Assembly (NCBI GenBank): GCA_030625695.1
Contig: DAOUQK010000034.1
Location: 1 to 17,157, forward strand
Length of the DNA: 17,157 nt
Direction: 5' to 3'
Source of the DNA: Paracoccaceae bacterium
GTDB taxonomy: Bacteria > Pseudomonadota > Alphaproteobacteria > Rhodobacterales > Rhodobacteraceae
The position numbers and the translations under genes are program-made. This document shows positions 1 to 7,034 of the stretch, one piece after another (positions within the stretch are counted from its first letter, which is position 1; each line of letters opens with the position of its first letter). The notes beneath the pieces were generated by a model. The model was not told where the DNA came from. It ran no database searches and worked only from the letters and a program-made list of their open reading frames with translations.

Positions 1-648
1 GAGGCCGAAGGGCGCGAGATTGGCGTTGTCACCCACGGACAAGGGTTGTCCTGGACCCAGATTACTCTGACCGGCAAGGATAGCCACACCGGGTCCACGC
101 CAATGCCGTTGCGCAAGGATGCGGGGCTTGGCATGGCGCGGGTTTTGCAAAAGGTCAATGAGATCGCACTGAGCCACGCCCCCCACGCGGTGGGGGCTGC
201 AGGGCATATCGACGTCTATCCGAATTCCCGCAATGTGATTCCGGGGCGGGTGGTGTTTACGGTTGATCTGCGATCGCCCGACCTGTCGGTGATCGAGGAT
301 ATGGAGGCGCGGCTGAAAGCCGAGACGCGCACCATCGCCGACGACATGGGGCTTGAGGTGGCGTTTGAGAAGGTTGGCGGATTTGATCCGGTGACGTTTG
401 ACGAGGGTTGTGTTCAGGCAGTGCGCGATGCGGCCGAGCGGCTGGGGTATAGCCATATGAACCTGATATCCGGGGCCGGGCATGATGCCTGCTGGATTAA
501 TGGCGTGGCACCGACGGCGATGATCATGTGTCCCTGTGTGGATGGGTTGTCGCATAACGAGGCGGAAGAGATTTCGCCGGAATGGGCGGCGGCGGGGACG
601 GATGTTCTGTTCCATGCGGTGGTTGAGACGGCGGAGATCGTCGCATGA
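1..648 (+). CDS. N-carbamoyl amidohydrolase of the M20 family (beta-ureidopropionase / N-carbamoyl-L-amino acid hydrolase / allantoate amidohydrolase group), C-terminal part
   Basis: The reading frame is open from base 1, so the N-terminus lies outside the window; about 215 residues of a family usually near 410 are present. Visible are the end of the dimerisation (lid) domain with the GKDSHTGSTPMPLRKDA motif, whose His contributes to the partner active site in this family, then SGAGHDA, and near the C-terminus PTAMIMCPCVDGLSHNEAEE, whose His is a metal ligand. The family removes a carbamoyl group from N-carbamoyl amino acids, giving the amine, CO2 and ammonia. A dihydropyrimidinase downstream on the same strand makes N-carbamoyl-beta-alanine hydrolysis (reductive pyrimidine breakdown) the likeliest role. 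N-carbamoyl-L-amino acid or allantoate hydrolysis cannot be excluded, because the first metal-binding half is missing here. Confidence 0.88.
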   Translation, partial: EAEGREIGVVTHGQGLSWTQITLTGKDSHTGSTPMPLRKDAGLGMARVLQKVNEIALSHAPHAVGAAGHIDVYPNSRNVIPGRVVFTVDLRSPDLSVIEDMEARLKAETRTIADDMGLEVAFEKVGGFDPVTFDEGCVQAVRDAAERLGYSHMNLISGAGHDACWINGVAPTAMIMCPCVDGLSHNEAEEISPEWAAAGTDVLFHAVVETAEIVA

Positions 649-669
649 ATGCTTTGCATTCATTCGACG

Positions 670-777
670 CCCCGGACTTGATCCGGGGTCTCCGATCGGC
701 TGGATGCTCCGCAGTCCCGGGCCTGACCCGGGACCTCATCGAATTTGTGACCCGAGGTCCCGGATCAAGTCCGGGAC
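670..777. repeat. Cluster of three GC-rich palindromes (CCGGACTTGATCCGG family)
   Basis: Three hairpin-forming palindromes stand in a row between the hydrolase and the GIY-YIG gene. The first pairs 670-676 with 682-688 (CCCCGGA/TCCGGGG, loop CTTGA). The second pairs GTCCCGGG 714-721 with 727-734 (loop CCTGA). The third pairs GTCCCGGA 757-764 with 770-777 (loop TCAAG). The first and third loops are reverse complements, so those units face opposite ways. A 19-base segment of the third unit (762-780) recurs exactly at 1156-1174, on the other side of the GIY-YIG gene. They could also end transcription of the upstream gene, but there is no T tract. Confidence 0.85.
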
Positions 778-819
778 TGCGTTTGCGCTTTGTTAACCAG
801 TTTGCGCCATGCAGTATCC

Positions 820-1110
820 ATGACCTTTTTCACCTACATTCTTGCCTGCAACTCCAATACCGCGATCTACATCGGCGTAACCGGAAACCTGTATCGTCGC
901 GTGGCGCAGCACAGGGCCGGAAAAGGCGGTCAGTTTACCGAACGGTATCGCATTCGCAAGCTGGTGTACTTCGAAACCCACGAATTTCTACCCGAGGCCA
1001 TTCACCGCGAACGACAACTCAAGCGATGGCGACGGGATTGGAAAACCCAGTTGATCGAGGCTGGAAACCCCGAGTGGACGGATTTGAGTATGGAGGCGTC
1101 GTTTCTCTGA
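820..1110 (+). CDS. Small single-domain GIY-YIG nuclease family protein
   Basis: The 96-residue protein is essentially one GIY-YIG domain. TYI at 5-7 and YIG at 17-19 form the name motif, followed by LYRRVAQH (24-31, with the conserved Arg and His) and RERQLKRW (63-70), whose Glu64 fits the metal-binding glutamate. The set Tyr6, Tyr17, Arg26/27, His31, Glu64 looks catalytically intact. ATG 820 is chosen because the domain begins directly after it; the frame is open to a TTG at 790, but that lies next to the upstream palindromes. Single-domain members of this family (UPF0213/YhbQ-like) are common and mostly uncharacterised. The gene sits between a hydrolase and a hydantoinase with which it has no evident link, and palindromes of one family flank it on both sides, which suggests it arrived as an insertion. 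The substrate is unknown. Confidence 0.85.
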   Translation: MTFFTYILACNSNTAIYIGVTGNLYRRVAQHRAGKGGQFTERYRIRKLVYFETHEFLPEAIHRERQLKRWRRDWKTQLIEAGNPEWTDLSMEASFL

Positions 1111-1130
1111 ACTCGCTGGCTATGAGGTCC

Positions 1131-1174
1131 CCCCGGGCCAAGCCCGGGGCAGGCTGGATCAAGTCCGGGACTGC
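1131..1174. repeat. Palindrome plus half-unit downstream of the GIY-YIG gene
   Basis: CCCCGGGC at 1131-1138 pairs with GCCCGGGG at 1142-1149 around a CAA loop. It is followed by a half-unit at 1156-1174 (GGATCAAGTCCGGGACTGC) identical to 762-780. Both copies stand in the same orientation and both are preceded by GAGGTCC (755-760 region and 1125-1130), so the GIY-YIG gene is bracketed by direct copies of the same repeat. The half-unit lacks its left arm. It looks as if a second palindrome interrupts a unit of the 757-777 type. Confidence 0.8.
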
Positions 1175-1216
1175 ATGGCGCTACTTGCTCGACACCACTA
1201 TTCTTGAGATGTCGGA

Positions 1217-1513
1217 ATGGGCATGAATCTCATCGAGCAACCGGGAAATCTGGAAACGTTCATATGTGGGCACTTGCTTCGTGCAGAGCGGCCAATTGGC
1301 TATGTTTTTCATGATTTTGATGGTTCTGTTCAAATGCTCTGCGGCTATGACGATTGCGTTTTAGATGGATCAAATATTGCTATTGTTGGGCTTGGGCACA
1401 TGATGGACCGAGACGAAAGCTTGCGAGAACTAACCAACCTGCCAATTGGACATGAAGCCTGGCGTTCGCCAGAAGATCATTGGGTGATTTCGCCAATGCA
1501 AAAGGAGGAATAA
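1217..1513 (+). CDS. Hypothetical protein, possibly DUF2185-like
   Basis: The 98-residue acidic protein is not firmly recognised. Visible features are PIGYVFHDFDGSVQMLCGYDD, then LRELTNLPIGHEAWR and a C-terminal tryptophan-containing strand. That pattern is reminiscent of the DUF2185 / immunity-protein-like family of small alpha/beta proteins, but the resemblance is from memory and weak. The gene is clearly richer in A+T than its neighbours, suggesting later acquisition. It starts with ATG 1217 or 1223; neither has a strong ribosome site. Its last codons contain the ribosome-binding site of the hydantoinase gene, whose ATG is one base past this stop, so translation of the two may be coupled. 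There are no signal peptide or membrane segments. It need not have a role in pyrimidine breakdown. Confidence 0.6.
   Translation: MGMNLIEQPGNLETFICGHLLRAERPIGYVFHDFDGSVQMLCGYDDCVLDGSNIAIVGLGHMMDRDESLRELTNLPIGHEAWRSPEDHWVISPMQKEE
1502..1508 (+). promoter_or_regulatory. Strong Shine-Dalgarno site of the hydantoinase gene
   Basis: AAGGAGG is an almost perfect match to the 16S rRNA anti-SD sequence, 6 bases before ATG 1515. It lies inside the last codons of the upstream small gene, so ribosomes finishing that gene cover the site. Confidence 0.85.
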
Positions 1514-1514
1514 T

Positions 1515-2969
1515 ATGACCAAAGTCATCAAAAACGGCACCATCGTCACCGCTGATCTGACCTATAAGGCGGATGTGCTGATTGAACACGGGGTGATTAC
1601 AGAGATTGGCCCGAACCTTTCGGGGGACGAGGTGCTGGACGCCACGGGGTGTTACGTGATGCCCGGCGGCATTGACCCGCATACGCATCTGGAAATGCCG
1701 TTCATGGGGACGTATTCCACCGATGATTTCGAGAGCGGTACGCGCGCGGCATTGGCGGGCGGCACGACGATGGTGGTGGATTTCGCCTTGCCCAATCAGG
1801 GCGAAGGATTGCTGGACGCCTTGAAGCGCTGGGACAACAAATCGACGCGGGCGAATTGCGATTATTCCTTCCACATGGCGGTGACCTGGTGGGGCGAGAA
1901 GGTGTTTGAGGATATGAAAGAGGTGGTGCAGGAGCGCGGCATCAACACGTTCAAACATTTCATGGCCTATAAAGGCGCGTTGATGGTCAATGACGATGAA
2001 ATGTATGCGTCATTTCAGCGGCTTGCGGAACTTGGCGCGATTGCCATGGTTCATGCGGAAAATGGCGATGTAGTGGCAGAATTGTCGGCCAGATTGCTGG
2101 CTGAGGGCAATACCGGCCCCGAGGCGCATGCCTATTCCCGCCCGCCTCAGGTTGAAGGCGAGGCCACCAACCGGGCGATCATGATTGCCGATATGGCCGG
2201 GGTGCCGCTCTATGTCGTGCATACCTCTTGCGAGGACAGCCATGAAGCTATCCGGCGCGCCCGGATGAATGGCAAACGGGTCTGGGGAGAGCCGCTGATT
2301 CAGCAGCTGACGCTGGATGAGAGCGAGTATTTCAATAAAGATTGGGATCACGCGGCGCGCCGGGTCATGTCGCCGCCATTCCGTAACAAGAAGCATCAGG
2401 ATTCACTGTGGAATGGATTGCAGGCCGGGTCGCTGAGTGTGGTGGCAACCGATCATTGCGCGTTCTCGACCGAGCAGAAGCGGATGGGGGTGGGCGATTT
2501 CACCAAGATACCCAATGGCACCGGCGGGCTTGAGGACCGTATGCCGATGCTGTGGACTTACGGTGTGGCGACTGGGCGGCTGACGATGAATGAATTTGTT
2601 GCCGTAACCTCAACCAACATCGCGAAAATTTTGAATTGTTATCCACGCAAAGGTGCGGTTCTGGTGGGGGCGGATGCGGATTTGGTGGTTTGGGATCCTT
2701 CAAAAGAAAAGACTATTGCTGCAAGCACCCAACAATCTTCGATTGATTACAATGTGTTCGAAGGCAAAGCTGTCAAAGGGTTGCCGCGTTTTACCCTGAC
2801 GCGTGGGCATGTGGCGGTGCATGATGGTGAGATGCGCACGCAAGAGGGCCATGGGGACTTTGTCAAACGCGAGCCAAACACCGCCGTCAACAAGGCGCTG
2901 AGCAGTTGGAAAGAGCTGACCGCGCCGCGCCCGGTGACGCGGACGGGTATTCCGGCGACAGGGGTGTGA
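1515..2969 (+). CDS. hydA: Dihydropyrimidinase / D-hydantoinase
   Basis: This 484-residue cytosolic amidohydrolase is full length for the family. All binuclear zinc-site elements are present: GGIDPHTHLEMPF (His56, His58), FKHFMAYKG with the Lys152 that is carboxylated in this family, VHAENGD (His179), YVVHTS (His235) and VATDHCAFS (Asp313). The enzyme opens 5,6-dihydropyrimidine or hydantoin rings to N-carbamoyl-beta-amino or N-carbamoyl-alpha-amino acids. The upstream M20 carbamoylase would take the next step, so dihydrouracil/dihydrothymine is the likeliest substrate. No dihydropyrimidine dehydrogenase (PreT/PreA) lies in the window; it could be left of the edge. The start is fixed by the AAGGAGG site at 1502-1508. 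The 5-substituted hydantoin activity common in this family cannot be separated by sequence alone. Confidence 0.95.
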   Translation: MTKVIKNGTIVTADLTYKADVLIEHGVITEIGPNLSGDEVLDATGCYVMPGGIDPHTHLEMPFMGTYSTDDFESGTRAALAGGTTMVVDFALPNQGEGLLDALKRWDNKSTRANCDYSFHMAVTWWGEKVFEDMKEVVQERGINTFKHFMAYKGALMVNDDEMYASFQRLAELGAIAMVHAENGDVVAELSARLLAEGNTGPEAHAYSRPPQVEGEATNRAIMIADMAGVPLYVVHTSCEDSHEAIRRARMNGKRVWGEPLIQQLTLDESEYFNKDWDHAARRVMSPPFRNKKHQDSLWNGLQAGSLSVVATDHCAFSTEQKRMGVGDFTKIPNGTGGLEDRMPMLWTYGVATGRLTMNEFVAVTSTNIAKILNCYPRKGAVLVGADADLVVWDPSKEKTIAASTQQSSIDYNVFEGKAVKGLPRFTLTRGHVAVHDGEMRTQEGHGDFVKREPNTAVNKALSSWKELTAPRPVTRTGIPATGV

Positions 2970-2999
2970 TGTAGCAATGTTTTTTCTTGTCAGGGCATT

Positions 3000-3797
3000 A
3001 TGATGGCTAATGAAAGTGATACTCCGGTCGTGGTTGAGGCGAAGTCGCTGGACTTGACGTTTCAAACCAATGACGGGCAGGTTCAGGCATTGAAGGACGT
3101 GAACCTGACCATCAACAAGGGGGATTTTGTCAGTTTCATCGGGCCGTCGGGCTGCGGCAAGACCACATTTCTGCGGGTGTTGGCGGCGTTGGAGCATCCG
3201 ACTGGCGGCACGGTTACGGTCAACGGAATGAGCCCGGATGAAGCGCGAATGAAACGCGCCTATGGCTATGTGTTTCAGGCGGCGGGGCTTTATCCGTGGC
3301 GCACCATTGCCAAGAATATCAGGCTGCCATTGGAGATCATGGGGTTTTCACGGAGTGAACAGGAAAAGCGCGTGAAGGACGTGCTGCAATTGGTTGATCT
3401 GGAAGGGTTCGGTGATAAGCATCCCTGGCAGTTGTCGGGCGGGATGCAGCAACGGGCGAGCATTGCGCGGGCCCTGGCGTTTGATGCGGATATATTGCTG
3501 ATGGATGAGCCGTTTGGGGCGCTGGATGAGATTGTGCGCGATCATCTGAATGAACAATTGCTGGAATTATGGGCGCGCACCGGCAAGACCATCGCCTTTG
3601 TCACCCATTCGATTCCCGAGGCAGTTTATCTATCGACCAAGATCGTAGTAATGAGTCCGAGGCCGGGGCGGATTTCGGATGTGATCGAGAGTCCTTTGCC
3701 GAAAGAGCGGCCGTTGGATATTCGCGACAGCCCTGAGTTTCTGGAGGTGGCGCACCGGGTGCGCGAAGGGCTGCGGGCGGGGCATGCGTATGATTGA
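3000..3797 (+). CDS. ABC importer ATP-binding protein (nitrate/sulfonate/taurine/HMP type)
   Basis: The 265-residue nucleotide-binding subunit belongs to the SsuB/TauB/ThiZ-like group. Walker A is GPSGCGKTT (48-56), the Q-loop lies in YVFQAAGLYPW, the ABC signature is LSGGMQQR (145-152), and Walker B is ILLMDEP with Asp169-Glu170, followed by GALDE and the switch histidine in FVTHSIPEAV. It would drive uptake through the two permeases downstream. It starts 30 bases after the hydantoinase stop, on the same strand; two consecutive ATGs (3000, 3003) are preceded by AGGG at 2992-2995, and the first is chosen. It probably belongs to the same transcript as the hydantoinase, which points to a pyrimidine or hydantoin-like substrate. 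Confidence 0.93.
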   Translation: MMANESDTPVVVEAKSLDLTFQTNDGQVQALKDVNLTINKGDFVSFIGPSGCGKTTFLRVLAALEHPTGGTVTVNGMSPDEARMKRAYGYVFQAAGLYPWRTIAKNIRLPLEIMGFSRSEQEKRVKDVLQLVDLEGFGDKHPWQLSGGMQQRASIARALAFDADILLMDEPFGALDEIVRDHLNEQLLELWARTGKTIAFVTHSIPEAVYLSTKIVVMSPRPGRISDVIESPLPKERPLDIRDSPEFLEVAHRVREGLRAGHAYD

Positions 3798-3822
3798 TTT
3801 TGTCCGGGTTTTGAACGGGGGC

Positions 3823-3844
3823 GGCGGGGTGAACCCCGCCCTAC
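3823..3844 (-). repeat. Solo GTAG-type REP palindrome
   Basis: Read on the minus strand this is GTAG followed by a perfect 8-bp stem, GGCGGGGT/ACCCCGCC, with a 2-base loop. It is identical to the right arm of the paired element at 8103-8169, and the similarity continues inward (AACGGG before the stem at both sites, about 29 of 31 bases). It lies 25 bases after the ATPase stop and just before the ribosome site of the first permease, where a stable hairpin could tune expression between the two genes. Confidence 0.88.
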
Positions 3845-3857
3845 GGAGTGGGGCGAC

Positions 3858-4775
3858 GTGAAGTCTTTGATTGCGGTTCTTACGGTTATTGGAGTGCTGG
3901 TCGTCATTTGGTATGCGGCCTGCGTGCCGATGAATATCAAGGGTGTGCTGACCGAGGCCGAGAGGGCCGGGGCCGTCGTGGAGCCAGAAGGGGCACGAGA
4001 GCGGCGCAACCTGGGGGCGTTTGGGCTGGTGGCGGGGAATGGTTTTGCCATTCCGGCGACCTGGGCGCAGGCGAGGCCAAGATTGCCCGCCCCGCATCAG
4101 GTGGCGATCGAGCTGTGGCAGACCACGGTCATGAAGAAGATCACTTCGAAACGGTCGTTGGTTCATCACGCATGGGTGACGCTGAGTGCGACGTTACTTG
4201 GATTTGGCATTGGCACTGGTTTGGGTATATTATTGGCCGTTGGGGTGGTGCACAGTCGGGTGATGGACATGTCGGTGATGCCGTGGGCGATTGTCAGTCA
4301 GACCATTCCAATCATTGCTTTGGCCCCGATGATTATTGTGGTGCTGTATTCGATTGGCGTTCAAGGCGTGCTGCCCAAGGCGGTGATCTCGGCTTACTTA
4401 AGCTTCTTCCCGGTGGTTGTGGGCATGGTCAAAGGGTTGCGCAGCCCGGATATGATGCAACTTGATCTTTTGGCGACGTATCACGCCAGCAAACCGCAGG
4501 GGTTCTGGAAATTGCGCCTGCCTGCGTCGATGCCGTATCTGTTTACTTCGCTGAAGATTGGCGTTGCGGCGTCTTTGGTGGGGGCCATCGTTGGTGAGTT
4601 GCCGACCGGGGCGGTTGCGGGTCTGGGCGCGCGGTTACTGGCCGGGAGTTATTACGGGCAGACTGTGCAAATATGGTCGGCGTTGTTTATGGCGGCGATA
4701 TTGGCGGCGTGTCTTGTTGGATTGTTGGGGGTGATCGAGCGGGTGACTTTGAAGCGGATGGGGATGGGCTCATGA
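3858..4775 (+). CDS. ABC importer permease (first of two)
   Basis: This 305-residue inner-membrane protein is of the SsuC/TauC/ThiX type. After one N-terminal hydrophobic helix (about 3-22) comes an unusually long polar stretch rich in Gly, Glu and Arg (about 30-90). The permease core follows, with the EAA-like loop LLATYHASKPQGFWKLRLPASMP that docks on the ATPase, and final helices ending near 300. It starts with GTG 3858, supported by GGAG at 3845-3848; the preceding REP palindrome ends one base before that site. It works with the second permease as a heterodimer. The long first loop is atypical and could be periplasmic. Substrate specificity cannot be read from this subunit. Confidence 0.88.
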   Translation: MKSLIAVLTVIGVLVVIWYAACVPMNIKGVLTEAERAGAVVEPEGARERRNLGAFGLVAGNGFAIPATWAQARPRLPAPHQVAIELWQTTVMKKITSKRSLVHHAWVTLSATLLGFGIGTGLGILLAVGVVHSRVMDMSVMPWAIVSQTIPIIALAPMIIVVLYSIGVQGVLPKAVISAYLSFFPVVVGMVKGLRSPDMMQLDLLATYHASKPQGFWKLRLPASMPYLFTSLKIGVAASLVGAIVGELPTGAVAGLGARLLAGSYYGQTVQIWSALFMAAILAACLVGLLGVIERVTLKRMGMGS

Positions 4776-4848
4776 GCGGGCGGTGGTGCCTGTTGAGGGT
4801 TTGGGAATTGAGTTTATTTAGCGAGATGAAGTTGGAGCGAGGTGCCAC

Positions 4849-5694
4849 ATGGTAATGGTGGTGTTTGCCTTTGTTCTGTGGGCTTTGGGGTGGTTTGTGA
4901 ATGTTCGGCTGGCCGAGGGAGCTGCAGCGCGGACGGTTGGCGTGAGGCTGTTGGTGCCGGTTATTTTTGGCGTGACCATTCTGGCAATGTGGGAGTTGCT
5001 GGTGCGTGGGCTGAATGTGCCGTTGGTCATCCTGCCGACACCCTCTATGATTGCCGTGAGGTTCAGTGAAAGCACCAGCATTCTGTGGGTCGATTTTGTG
5101 CAGACGATCCTGAAAGGCGCTTTGTCGGGCTATGTGATGGGGGCGCTGGCGGCATTTGGCACGGCCATTCTGGTGGACCGGTCCGACTTTCTAAGGCGCG
5201 GGTTGTTGCCTGTGGGGAATTTCATGGCCGCCTTGCCGATTGTGGGCACTGCGCCAATACTGGTCATGTGGTTTGGGTTTGACTGGCACAGCAAGGCGGC
5301 GGTGGTTGTGGTTATGGTGTTCTTCCCGATCCTTGTGAATACCGTGGCGGGATTGCGCGAGACCAGCCTGATGCAGCGCGATCTGATGCAGACATATGCG
5401 GCGAGTTATTGGCAGGGGTTTTTCAAGCTGCGCCTGCCCGCAGCAATGCCGTTTGTATTCAACGGGCTGAAAATTGCCACGACGTTATCGCTTGTAGGCG
5501 CGATTGTGGCCGAGTTCTTTGGTTCACCAACTGTGGGCATGGGGTTTCGGATATCGACCAGCGTTGGGCAGTTGTCCTTGGATATGGTCTGGGCCGAGAT
5601 TGTCGTGGCCGCCTTGGCGGGTTCGGCGTTTTATGGTTTGGTGGCGATCAGCGAAAAGATCGTCACCTTTTGGCATCCCTCGCAAAGAGGGTGA
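4849..5694 (+). CDS. ABC importer permease (second of two)
   Basis: The 281-residue membrane protein has two N-terminal helices and then a BPD-type permease core. The cytoplasmic coupling loop is LMQTYAASYWQGFFKLRLPAAMP, closely parallel to the loop of the first permease, so the two are paralogues forming a heterodimeric channel. ATG 4849 has GGAGCGAGG upstream (4834-4842). The 73-base gap after the first permease contains only a 27-codon frame that I regard as spurious. Its stop is 43 bases before the binding-protein gene. The family is the same as nitrate/sulfonate/hydroxymethylpyrimidine permeases. Confidence 0.9.
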   Translation: MVMVVFAFVLWALGWFVNVRLAEGAAARTVGVRLLVPVIFGVTILAMWELLVRGLNVPLVILPTPSMIAVRFSESTSILWVDFVQTILKGALSGYVMGALAAFGTAILVDRSDFLRRGLLPVGNFMAALPIVGTAPILVMWFGFDWHSKAAVVVVMVFFPILVNTVAGLRETSLMQRDLMQTYAASYWQGFFKLRLPAAMPFVFNGLKIATTLSLVGAIVAEFFGSPTVGMGFRISTSVGQLSLDMVWAEIVVAALAGSAFYGLVAISEKIVTFWHPSQRG

Positions 5695-5737
5695 ATATGG
5701 AACGATGAAGACGATAAATAATCAACAAGGAGTGAGA

Positions 5738-6724
5738 ATGATGAAGAAACTATTGGGAACAGCCATGGCACTGACAATGGCCGCGGCCCCGGCGTTTGCC
5801 GCGGATGAGGTCAAGTTGCAGTTGCAGTGGGTCACGCAGGCACAGTTTGCCGGCTATTACGTGGCATTGGACAAGGGGTATTATGGCGAGGAAGACCTGG
5901 ATGTGACGATCCTGCCGGGTGGTCCGGATATTGCCCCGCCGCAGGTTCTGGCCGGTGGTGGCGCTGATGTGATGCTGAACTGGATGCCGTCGGCACTGGC
6001 CGCGCGCGAAAAGGGATTGGCACTGGTCAATATCGCCCAGCCGTTCAAGACGTCTGGTCTGATGTTGACCTGCTGGAAAGATACCGGCATCACCTCACCG
6101 CAGGATTTCAAGGGCAAGACCATTGGCGTCTGGTTCTATGGCAATGAATATCCGTTCCTGAGCTGGATGAGCCAGGAAGGCATTTCCACCGAGGGTGGCG
6201 ATGATGGGATTACCGTTCTCAAGCAAGGCTTTAACGTTGATCCGTTGTTGCAGCGTCAGGCCGATTGCATATCAACCATGACGTATAATGAATACGGTCA
6301 GGTGCTGGATTCCGGTGTTGGCGAAGATGAGCTGGTGACCTTCAAGTATGAAGATCAGGGCGTGGCCACATTGGAAGATGGTATCTATGCGCTTGAGGAT
6401 AACCTCAAGGATCCGGCCTTTGCCGACAAGATGGTGCGCTTTGTGCGCGCCTCGATGAAGGGCTGGAAGTATGCCGAGGCAAACCCCGGTGAAGCGGCCG
6501 GCATCGTTCTGGACAACGACGCATCAGGCGCGCAGACCGAAGCGCATCAGGTGCGGATGATGGGTGAGATTGCCAAGCTGACAGCAGGCAGCAACGGCTC
6601 ACTTGATCCGGCGGACTTTGACCGGACAGTGGCGACATTGCTGGCAGGCGGGTCTGACCCGGTGATCACCAAGGCACCCGAGGGGGCCTGGACCCATGCG
6701 ATCACGGACGCTGCTTTGAAGTAA
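5738..6724 (+). CDS. ABC importer periplasmic binding protein, NMT1/THI5-like
   Basis: The 328-residue protein has a classical Sec signal (MMKKLLG start, hydrophobic core, cleavage likely after APAFA near residue 21). The mature part starts with KLQLQWVTQAQFAGYYVALDKGYY, the typical opening of NMT1/THI5-like proteins (SsuA, ThiY and relatives). The frame is open further upstream, but ATG 5738 is chosen because AAGGAGTGAGA immediately precedes it and the signal peptide begins there. Members bind thiamine-pyrimidine precursors, riboflavin, sulfonates, nitrate or pyrimidine-like compounds. The neighbouring hydantoinase and carbamoylase favour a pyrimidine or ureide here; that is inference from context. 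It is the last gene of its run, followed 19 bases later by an intrinsic terminator. Confidence 0.92.
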   Translation: MMKKLLGTAMALTMAAAPAFAADEVKLQLQWVTQAQFAGYYVALDKGYYGEEDLDVTILPGGPDIAPPQVLAGGGADVMLNWMPSALAAREKGLALVNIAQPFKTSGLMLTCWKDTGITSPQDFKGKTIGVWFYGNEYPFLSWMSQEGISTEGGDDGITVLKQGFNVDPLLQRQADCISTMTYNEYGQVLDSGVGEDELVTFKYEDQGVATLEDGIYALEDNLKDPAFADKMVRFVRASMKGWKYAEANPGEAAGIVLDNDASGAQTEAHQVRMMGEIAKLTAGSNGSLDPADFDRTVATLLAGGSDPVITKAPEGAWTHAITDAALK

Positions 6725-6743
6725 GCTGACCGATGCGAAGACG

Positions 6744-6780
6744 TGGCGCGGCCCCCGGATGAGGGGCCGCGCCATTTTTA
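6744..6780 (+). terminator. Intrinsic terminator after the ABC importer operon
   Basis: A perfect 12-bp stem, TGGCGCGGCCCC (6744-6755) with its complement at 6763-6774, closes a 7-base loop and is followed by TTTTTA. It would end the transcript of the hydantoinase-importer genes. Confidence 0.93.
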
Positions 6781-6842
6781 TGGACTGGTGATTTGGGGCG
6801 TTCTATGGGTATAGGGGGCGCAACACATTCAGGAGAATGAAG

Positions 6843-7034
6843 ATGAGTGGCGAATACAACATGTCGATCCGCAAGTTTCTGAAACAGGTCGGTGTGACCA
6901 GCCAGCAAGCGATTGAAGACGGGTTGCGCGGGGATAACGGGTCCGGTCCGTACGAAGTTGAAATGGTTTTACGCATCAAGGGGCTGGATATCGAACACAC
7001 CGTGACCGGTTCCATCAGGAAGGACGAGGCATGA
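6843..7034 (+). CDS. DUF6494 family protein
   Basis: This 63-residue protein carries NMSIRKFLKQVGVTSQQAIEDGL and ends with a strand-rich segment, VEMVLRIKGLDIEHTVTGSI; I recognise this as the DUF6494 pattern. Two ATGs are possible. The earlier one (6837) is one base from AGGAG at 6831-6835, too close to use; ATG 6843 has proper 7-base spacing and is chosen. Its TGA overlaps the ATG of mrp (ATGA, 7031-7034), so the two are translationally coupled. Function is unknown. The pairing with mrp suggests, but does not prove, a link to Fe-S metabolism. There is no signal or membrane segment and no cysteine, so it cannot itself hold a cluster through Cys ligands. Confidence 0.85.
   Translation: MSGEYNMSIRKFLKQVGVTSQQAIEDGLRGDNGSGPYEVEMVLRIKGLDIEHTVTGSIRKDEA

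Noticed and set aside
670..1174. CRISPR array
   Set aside because: Repeats are few, differ in length, are separated by a gene and lack uniform spacers.
536..1226. Frames of 86 and 193 codons crossing the palindromes (with DPG/SPG-rich peptides)
   Set aside because: Peptides such as PGLDPGS and PGSSPG are what these palindromes encode in any genome; the frames overlap the real carbamoylase end and the GIY-YIG gene.
4772..4855. 27-codon frame overlapping the first permease stop as ATGA
   Set aside because: It ends inside the second permease start region, has no recognisable features, and the second permease has its own ribosome site.
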